Positions 7,369-10,899 of a stretch of DNA of 10,899 nucleotides are shown here, piece after piece. Position 1 is the first letter of the stretch; the number at the start of each line of letters is the position of its first letter. The notes beneath the pieces are model-generated. The model saw only the letters and a program-made list of their open reading frames with translations, had not been told where the DNA came from and made no database searches. Source of the stretch: Campylobacterota bacterium (GTDB lineage: Bacteria > Campylobacterota > Campylobacteria > Campylobacterales > Sulfurovaceae); assembly GCA_003646505.1 (NCBI GenBank), contig QMKT01000045.1, forward strand, positions 1 through 10,899, in the 5' to 3' direction. Position numbers and translations under genes: made by a program.

Positions 7369-8046
7369 TTAGTGATCATCTTCTATAGCTACAGCACCTG
7401 CAAGGTACACATAAATAAGGATCATAAATACAAACGTTTGTAAAATTGCTGAGAATGTAAGTAAAAGATATGCAGGAAGTGGTGCAATATATGGTACTAA
7501 CATAAGAAGTACCCATAAGAAAAGATCATCCCCTTTAATGTTACCAAAAAGTCTGAATGAAAGTGAGATAATTCTTGAAATGTGAGAAACGATCTCAATT
7601 GGGAACATCAATGGTGCAAGTATTTTTACAGGACCCATAAAGTGAGCAAAGTATTTTACAAAACCATTCTTTTTGATACCTTCATAGTTGTAGTAGAAAA
7701 AGACCAACAATGCTAAAGGCAATGTTACGTTAATATTTGAAGTTGGAGACTCAAATCCTGGGATAATACCGATCACGTTTGATACAAATACAAACATTCC
7801 CACTGCTGCTACAAGTGGCAGATACTTTCTTGCAAGTTCTTCACCGATCACATCTTTACCCATAGCTATAGCACCGCCAATGTAGGCTTCCATAACATTT
7901 TGTGTACCTGTTGGTACTGCTCTAAGACTCTTTGTTGCCATTTTTGCGATTGCCAATATAATAATTGCCACTAAAACCAAGTGCGCAACAAACATCATTT
8001 GTCCATGACCAAAAATAGCGCCAAGGTACGTAAATACACCTTCCAT
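7369..8046 (-). CDS. atpB: ATP synthase F0 subunit a
   Basis: Subunit a forms the two proton half-channels against the rotating c-ring in the inner membrane. The 225-residue chain has about five or six hydrophobic helices. The key motif SLSFRLFGN (161-169) carries the essential arginine R165 (R210 in Escherichia coli), with D174 where E. coli has E219. The last helix region [19 protein letters not shown] holds Q203, matching E. coli Q252. [18 protein letters not shown] near 96-113 is also typical. The length is normal for Campylobacterota. The ATG at 8046 has an AGAGGA site (8053-8058) with 6-base spacing. No other ATP synthase gene is nearby, in line with the split atp loci of this phylum. 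Confidence 0.97.
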   Translation of the reverse strand: MEGVFTYLGAIFGHGQMMFVAHLVLVAIIILAIAKMATKSLRAVPTGTQNVMEAYIGGAIAMGKDVIGEELARKYLPLVAAVGMFVFVSNVIGIIPGFESPTSNINVTLPLALLVFFYYNYEGIKKNGFVKYFAHFMGPVKILAPLMFPIEIVSHISRIISLSFRLFGNIKGDDLFLWVLLMLVPYIAPLPAYLLLTFSAILQTFVFMILIYVYLAGAVAIEDDH

Positions 8047-8078
8047 AAAACATCCTCTTGTAAGTTTAATATTGCGGG

Positions 8079-8106
8079 ATTATACCTTTTTTCACCTTAT
8101 AAGCAA
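8079..8106 (-). promoter_or_regulatory. Sigma70-type promoter for atpB
   Basis: On the minus strand TTGCTT (8106-8101) is followed by 16 bases and a perfect TATAAT (8084-8079). The spacer carries a run of six A. Transcription would start near 8072, giving a leader of about 25 bases before the atpB start. It lies in the 78-bp gap after the DUF2400 gene and would drive atpB, the 98-residue gene and the thiE-like gene. Confidence 0.65.
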
Positions 8107-8124
8107 GTGGATATAGTAGCTTAA

Positions 8125-8877
8125 CTACTGTAATTTTTCCTGTCCCAGACGATAAAGGGCAAAATCATATTTAATAGGGTCTAAAGCATCAAAAGTTCGC
8201 AAGGTATCAGTCAATTCTATACTGGCTTTCATATCGTAGGTTTTACGCTTAAGTAACCCTAAACGTTGTGAGACTTTAAAAGTATGCGTATCCAAGGGCA
8301 TAAGCAGATCTTTTTTATCGATCTTTGTCCATAGTCCCATGTCGAGTACATCTTTTCGTACCATCCATCGCAGGTACATCATATAGCGTTTATAAGTACC
8401 AGAGGCAGATACTTTTTTAGGCAAAGAACCCACTAAAAAATCATATCCCCGACTTTTATGAGGATGCACATTTTTCAAGGTATCGATAAAGTGCCACAAA
8501 CCTTCCAGTATATTTTCTTCTTTTTTATACCCAGCATAGAAAATATTTTCAATACTCTCTACTTCTCTTAATCGTTTCAAGGCAATAAAAAGTGCCACAA
8601 CATCTTCATTTTTTTGAAAACGGTAATAATGCGAAGAAAGTGTCTGCCTGATCTTCTCTTCGCTGCTTTCAAGTAAAAAGAAGTCCAGGCTGTCTAAAAA
8701 TTTAACAATAAGCCCGGCATTACCATACGCAAACAAAGCACAGATCAATGCTATGGATTCATCTTGATGTTTGGAGGCAATAAGAAGGGGGTCAGGCTTT
8801 TCATAAGAGAGTTCAGAAATGTTATTTCGTGTTTGAACTTCTTTATCAAGTAGTATTTTTATATCTTTTAAATTCAT
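8125..8877 (-). CDS. DUF2400 / TIGR02757 family protein
   Basis: The 250 residues match the family pattern throughout: PDPLLIA near 28-34, a CALFAYGN block at 46-53, YKRYMMYLRWMVRKD at 162-176, DMGLW at 179-183, PLDTHTFKV at 194-202 and DPIKYDFALYRLG at 233-245. The family is widespread but its function is not established. Its helical fold and the PLDTH...DPIKYDFAL core have been likened to helix-hairpin-helix DNA glycosylases, which I can only offer as a hint. No signal peptide or membrane segment is seen, so it should be cytoplasmic. The chosen ATG at 8877 has only a weak TAGG upstream (8884-8887), inside the structured gap. Another ATG at 8881 is out of frame. Confidence 0.9.
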   Translation of the reverse strand: MNLKDIKILLDKEVQTRNNISELSYEKPDPLLIASKHQDESIALICALFAYGNAGLIVKFLDSLDFFLLESSEEKIRQTLSSHYYRFQKNEDVVALFIALKRLREVESIENIFYAGYKKEENILEGLWHFIDTLKNVHPHKSRGYDFLVGSLPKKVSASGTYKRYMMYLRWMVRKDVLDMGLWTKIDKKDLLMPLDTHTFKVSQRLGLLKRKTYDMKASIELTDTLRTFDALDPIKYDFALYRLGQEKLQ

Positions 8878-9027
8878 GCATACAACCTAAAACGTATCTA
8901 GATACGTGAGCTCCACGCTGACAAGCATCTAAAATGCAGTACAAGTGAGGCACTAAATGCCGAATCGTAAGAAAACCTAGTGTTAACGTAGGAAATATGG
9001 GCTTTGCCCATTTTCCGTCCTATAAGT
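8878..9027. other. 150-bp structured gap between lptB and the DUF2400 gene
   Basis: No convincing gene is present; short frames here are extensions of shadows. The gap is packed with inverted repeats: a 16-bp perfect palindrome at 8892-8907 (ACGTATCTAGATACGT), two small hairpins sharing the loop CTAAA (GCAT-CTAAA-ATGC at 8925-8937 and GGCA-CTAAA-TGCC at 8949-8961), and ATGGGC-TTT-GCCCAT at 8997-9011 with a longer imperfect stem. The 10-mer CTAAAACGTA appears at both borders (8887-8896 and 9028-9037). None of the hairpins is followed by a T-run on the minus strand. It may be a small non-autonomous repeat element or a folded untranslated segment. Confidence 0.55.
8892..8907. repeat. 16-bp perfect palindrome upstream of the DUF2400 gene
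   Basis: ACGTATCTAGATACGT equals its own reverse complement. It lies 15 bp before the DUF2400 start codon and could be an operator for a dimeric regulator, a cruciform site or an end of a repeat element. Confidence 0.6.
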
Positions 9028-9750
9028 CTAAAACGTAAAATGTTCACCCAAATAATGTTTACGTACATTCTTATCATTTGTGATCTCATCACTGGTACCC
9101 GTTGCAAGCATTTCTCCAGACCTCATAACATACGCCCTGTCACAGATCCCCAATGTCTCACGTACATTATGGTCTGTAATCAATATACCCATATCAAGGT
9201 CAACCAATTGTTTAATAATGTTTTGTATATCCAAAACAGCTATCGGATCAACCCCCGCAAAAGGTTCATCAAGAAGTAAAAACTTTGGTTCTCCAACCAA
9301 TGCTCTTGCTATCTCTACTCTTCTTCGTTCACCACCACTCAAACGTATTCCCAAACGTGAACGTATGGGTTCAATATTGAAAATTTCAAGCAGTTTTTCT
9401 ATACGTGGACCCACAACTTCTTTTTTCAGATTAAGTGCTTCAGCAGCGATGAGTAAGTTCTCTTCCACCGTTAAGTCTTTAAAGATGCTGGACTCTTGAG
9501 GCAAATACCCTATCCCCATCTGTGCACGGGCACTTAAAGGCAGTTTTGTGATATCTTCGCCATCTAAAAAAACCTTGCCTTCAGTCGCATCTGTTAATCC
9601 GCACACCATATAAAACGAAGTCGTTTTTCCTGCACCATTTGGGCCAAGCAATCCTACGATCTCTTTACTTTTTACTTTAAGAGAAATATCATGTACGATC
9701 TTTGTTTTTTTAATGGTTTTTGCAAGGTTTTCGGCTTCAAGTGTATGCAT
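9028..9750 (-). CDS. lptB: LPS export ABC transporter ATP-binding protein
   Basis: LptB is the cytoplasmic ATPase that, as a dimer with LptF and LptG, extracts lipopolysaccharide from the inner membrane and drives it through the Lpt bridge. The 240-residue length is standard. Order of motifs: Walker A GPNGAGKTT at 36-44, Q-loop YLPQE at 82-86, signature LSGGE at 137-141 in the LptB-typical context LSGGERRRVEIARAL, Walker B FLLLDEP at 157-163, and the switch histidine H194 in ITDHNVRETL. The ATG at 9750 overlaps the tsaE stop by one base (TAATG), with AGGA 10 bases upstream (9761-9764), so the two genes are co-transcribed. The partner genes lptA, lptC, lptF and lptG are not in the window. Confidence 0.96.
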   Translation of the reverse strand: MHTLEAENLAKTIKKTKIVHDISLKVKSKEIVGLLGPNGAGKTTSFYMVCGLTDATEGKVFLDGEDITKLPLSARAQMGIGYLPQESSIFKDLTVEENLLIAAEALNLKKEVVGPRIEKLLEIFNIEPIRSRLGIRLSGGERRRVEIARALVGEPKFLLLDEPFAGVDPIAVLDIQNIIKQLVDLDMGILITDHNVRETLGICDRAYVMRSGEMLATGTSDEITNDKNVRKHYLGEHFTF

Positions 9751-10175
9751 TATATATGTATCCTATATGTTCTACTATTTTCATTAGGTTCTATGTCAAT
9801 CGTTACAACATTATAGCCTACACCTTCTAAAAAGGCTTTAAGTGCGTCAGATCCCCATTCTACCATATGCCAACCCTCTTTTTCAAACTCTTCAAAAAGA
9901 CCCATCTGCATAAACGCATCATACTCTAAACGGTAAAGATCATAATGGTATAAACCTGTACCATCTTTCACAGCATAACATTGTTGAAGAGAAAAAGTAG
10001 GAGAAGTAACCTCCCCTTCAACACCTTTAGCCTTTGCGATAGCTTGTGTCAAAGTTGTTTTTCCTGCTGCCAGATCACCACGTAAAAACACTATGGCATG
10101 AGCAGGCAGTGTTTCATTTAAATAATTTACTACTTTATCTAATTGCGATAATGAAGCTGTTATTTCTTTATTCAT
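9750..10175 (-). CDS. tsaE: tRNA threonylcarbamoyladenosine biosynthesis ATPase TsaE
   Basis: TsaE is the small P-loop ATPase that works with TsaB and TsaD to put the t6A modification on tRNAs reading ANN codons. The 141-residue length is normal. Visible motifs are Walker A GDLAAGKT at 33-40 (family usual GDLGAGKT, so one glycine is alanine here), VTSPTFSL at 56-63, YHYDLYRL at 76-83 and VEWG at 105-108. The ATG at 10175 has an AAGGA site (10181-10185) with 5-base spacing; the GTAG foot of the first REP hairpin begins at the very next base (10186). Any transcript from trpD into tsaE must therefore pass five hairpins. Confidence 0.95.
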   Translation of the reverse strand: MNKEITASLSQLDKVVNYLNETLPAHAIVFLRGDLAAGKTTLTQAIAKAKGVEGEVTSPTFSLQQCYAVKDGTGLYHYDLYRLEYDAFMQMGLFEEFEKEGWHMVEWGSDALKAFLEGVGYNVVTIDIEPNENSRTYRIHI

Positions 10176-10185
10176 TTTTTTCCTT

Positions 10186-10211
10186 GTAGGGGAGCACCCC
10201 CGTGTGCTCCC
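10186..10211 (+). repeat. REP-type hairpin A (GTAG foot on the left)
   Basis: GTAG is followed by stem GGGAGCAC (10190-10197), a 6-base loop CCCCGT and stem GTGCTCCC (10204-10211). Same sense as hairpin D. Confidence 0.8.
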
Positions 10212-10276
10212 ATGGTTTCATAAAAATATTTAACATACATAATTCACATTCCATTCCCAGGTGATACATAAATCCA
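10186..10276 (+). repeat. 91-bp direct repeat, copy 1 (hairpin A plus AT-rich spacer)
   Basis: It aligns without gaps to 10379-10469 at a constant offset of 193 bp. I count 5 mismatches in 91 positions, so hairpin and spacer were copied together. Confidence 0.85.
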
Positions 10277-10277
10277 A

Positions 10278-10303
10278 GGGCGGACATGGGAGTCCGCCCC
10301 TAC
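10278..10303 (-). repeat. REP-type hairpin B (opposite sense, CTAC foot on the right)
   Basis: Stem GGGCGGAC (10278-10285), loop ATGGGA, stem GTCCGCCC (10292-10299), then CTAC (10300-10303). It faces hairpin A to make a two-hairpin mosaic unit of 118 bp. Confidence 0.8.
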
Positions 10304-10333
10304 GGGCATAATGTGTAATTCATATTGGTTTTC

Positions 10334-10360
10334 GGGCGGACACGGGGGTACCGCCCCTAC
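10334..10360 (-). repeat. REP-type hairpin C (unpaired copy, CTAC foot on the right)
   Basis: GGGCGGAC pairs with GTACCGCCC if the extra A is bulged; loop ACGGGG, foot CTAC at 10357-10360. It is a variant of hairpin B with one inserted base and no partner of its own. Confidence 0.7.
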
Positions 10361-10378
10361 AAAATTCATATTTGATAT

Positions 10379-10404
10379 GTAGGGGAGCACCCCCGTGTGC
10401 TCCC
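10379..10404 (+). repeat. REP-type hairpin D (GTAG foot on the left)
   Basis: The first 26 bases are identical to hairpin A: GTAG, stem GGGAGCAC, loop CCCCGT, stem GTGCTCCC. It is the left half of the second mosaic unit. Confidence 0.8.
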
Positions 10405-10469
10405 GTGGTTTCATACAAATATTTAACATACATAATTCACATTCCATTCCCGGGTGATATTTAAATCCA
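10379..10469 (+). repeat. 91-bp direct repeat, copy 2 (hairpin D plus AT-rich spacer)
   Basis: This is the second copy of the unit at 10186-10276. After it the two copies diverge: copy 1 runs straight into hairpin B, while copy 2 has about 18 extra bases, including another ACATTCCATTCC, before hairpin E. Confidence 0.85.
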
Positions 10470-10487
10470 TAATGTACATTCCATTCC

Positions 10488-10513
10488 GGGTGGACATGGG
10501 AGTCCGCCCCTAC
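10488..10513 (-). repeat. REP-type hairpin E (opposite sense, CTAC foot on the right)
   Basis: It matches hairpin B over 26 bases except one C-to-T change in the left stem (GGGTGGAC with GTCCGCCC), which leaves a G-T wobble. It faces hairpin D, making a second unit of 135 bp. Confidence 0.8.
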
Positions 10514-10527
10514 AGGTACCCAATACA

Positions 10528-10899
10528 TTAAAAACCCTTTGACACTTCCGCAATACATTGTAAATGCTTCGTTGCTTTACCACTTTCCAATTGTGCTTTT
10601 ACTTTCTCTATCGCCTCAGCTATATCTTTTACACCACCGTTTGCAAAAAGAGCAAATGCTGCATTCAGTACAACAATGTCTCTTTTTGCACCCTGCTCTT
10701 TTCCAGAAAAGATATCTCTGCTTATCTGAGCATTAAAAGCTGCATCTCCACCTTGTATCGCTTCTTTAGGTCCCAAGGTAAAACCGTATGCCTCTGGGTC
10801 TATCTCACCCTCTGTTACTAAGCCGTTTTCGACAAAAGCAAAAGCACTTTTACCTGCAAGGCCTATCTCATCCATACCGTCATGAGAACTTACCACATA
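10528..10899 (-). CDS. trpD: Anthranilate phosphoribosyltransferase (C-terminal part, cut by window edge)
   Basis: The enzyme transfers the phosphoribosyl group of PRPP to anthranilate in tryptophan synthesis. The frame is open to the right edge, so 123 C-terminal codons and the stop at 10528-10530 are seen of a protein usually about 330-345 residues long. Marks are VVSSHDGMDEIGL at the start (TrpD VxGxDGxDE), a PEAYGF block, IQGGDAAFNAQISRDIFSGKEQGAKRDIVVLNAAFAL (here split for reading: GGDAAFNA, then RDIVVLNAAFAL), and a closing SGKATKHLQCIAE helix. The GTG at 10896 is an internal valine codon, not a start. No other trp gene is in view. A glycosyltransferase-family paralogue such as a thymidine-phosphorylase-like protein is less likely given the DGMDEI and GGDAAFNA motifs. 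Confidence 0.92.
   Translation of the reverse strand, partial: YVVSSHDGMDEIGLAGKSAFAFVENGLVTEGEIDPEAYGFTLGPKEAIQGGDAAFNAQISRDIFSGKEQGAKRDIVVLNAAFALFANGGVKDIAEAIEKVKAQLESGKATKHLQCIAEVSKGF

Larger units (their letters stand above)
10176..10527. other. 352-bp non-coding gap between trpD and tsaE, filled by REP-type elements
   Basis: The gap holds five hairpins of one family with GTAG/CTAC feet, two in one orientation (10186-10211, 10379-10404) and three in the other (10278-10303, 10334-10360, 10488-10513), with AT-rich spacers. An open frame across it (10244-10558, minus) encodes only translated repeats and is not a gene. No clear promoter for tsaE was found. Confidence 0.85.

Noticed and set aside
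7351..7376. Repeated AGTGATC words around the atpB stop codon
   Set aside because: Two 7-base words close together in AT-rich DNA are weak evidence, and one lies within the final atpB codons.
8115..8129. Small inverted repeat AGTAG/CTACT at the DUF2400 stop codon as a terminator
   Set aside because: The stem is only 5 bp and AT-rich, and no T-run follows on the minus strand.
8898..9279. Two overlapping short frames, one per strand, across the structured gap after lptB
   Set aside because: Both extend into lptB out of frame or antisense and lack ribosome sites; no known small protein is recognised.
10244..10558. A 104-codon minus-strand frame between trpD and tsaE
   Set aside because: It is made of translated REP hairpins and spacers (the phrase VGADSHV recurs with each copy), overlaps the trpD end and has no ribosome site. 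It is an artefact of the repeats.
10894..10896. GTG as the start of a short independent gene at the right edge
   Set aside because: The frame remains open to the window edge and the residues match the middle of TrpD, so the GTG is an internal valine codon.

Overview
The window reads as a chromosomal stretch of an AT-rich Gram-negative bacterium of the Campylobacterota (formerly Epsilonproteobacteria). It most resembles the Sulfurovum/Sulfurimonas side of that phylum. The assignment rests on protein style and gene neighbourhoods (tsaE next to lptB, an atpB that stands apart from the other ATP synthase genes, gatB near gpsA, a tamA-tamB pair) and not on a marker gene. Every gene supported here lies on the minus strand, so transcription runs from right to left.

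In the direction of transcription: the 3' part of trpD (tryptophan synthesis, cut by the right edge); a 352-bp gap holding five GTAG-footed hairpins of REP type; tsaE (tRNA t6A modification) and lptB (lipopolysaccharide export ATPase), overlapping by one base; a 150-bp gap full of small inverted repeats; a DUF2400/TIGR02757 protein; a clear sigma70-type promoter and atpB (F0 subunit a), followed by a 98-residue two-helix membrane protein of unknown role and a short ThiE/TenI-like protein; then gatB (Asp/Glu-tRNA amidotransferase subunit B) behind its own likely promoter; a second REP-like inverted pair; a six-helix potassium channel with two RCK domains, overlapping gpsA (glycerol-3-phosphate dehydrogenase); and finally tamA and tamB, the outer-membrane/inner-membrane pair of the translocation and assembly module. 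tamB starts at a TTG that overlaps the tamA stop and is cut by the left edge.

Most of the genes are housekeeping. Several concern the cell envelope: GpsA supplies the phospholipid backbone, LptB powers LPS export, and TamA/TamB bridge the two membranes. No CRISPR array, tRNA, rRNA, phage gene or transposase is visible. The accessory signal is in the gaps: two different REP-like families sharing a GTAG foot (10186-10513 and 4955-5004), including a 91-bp near-identical duplication, and a structured, possibly inserted element after lptB, where relatives commonly carry rpoN. These are the best candidates for undescribed biology; no complete new multi-gene system is evident.
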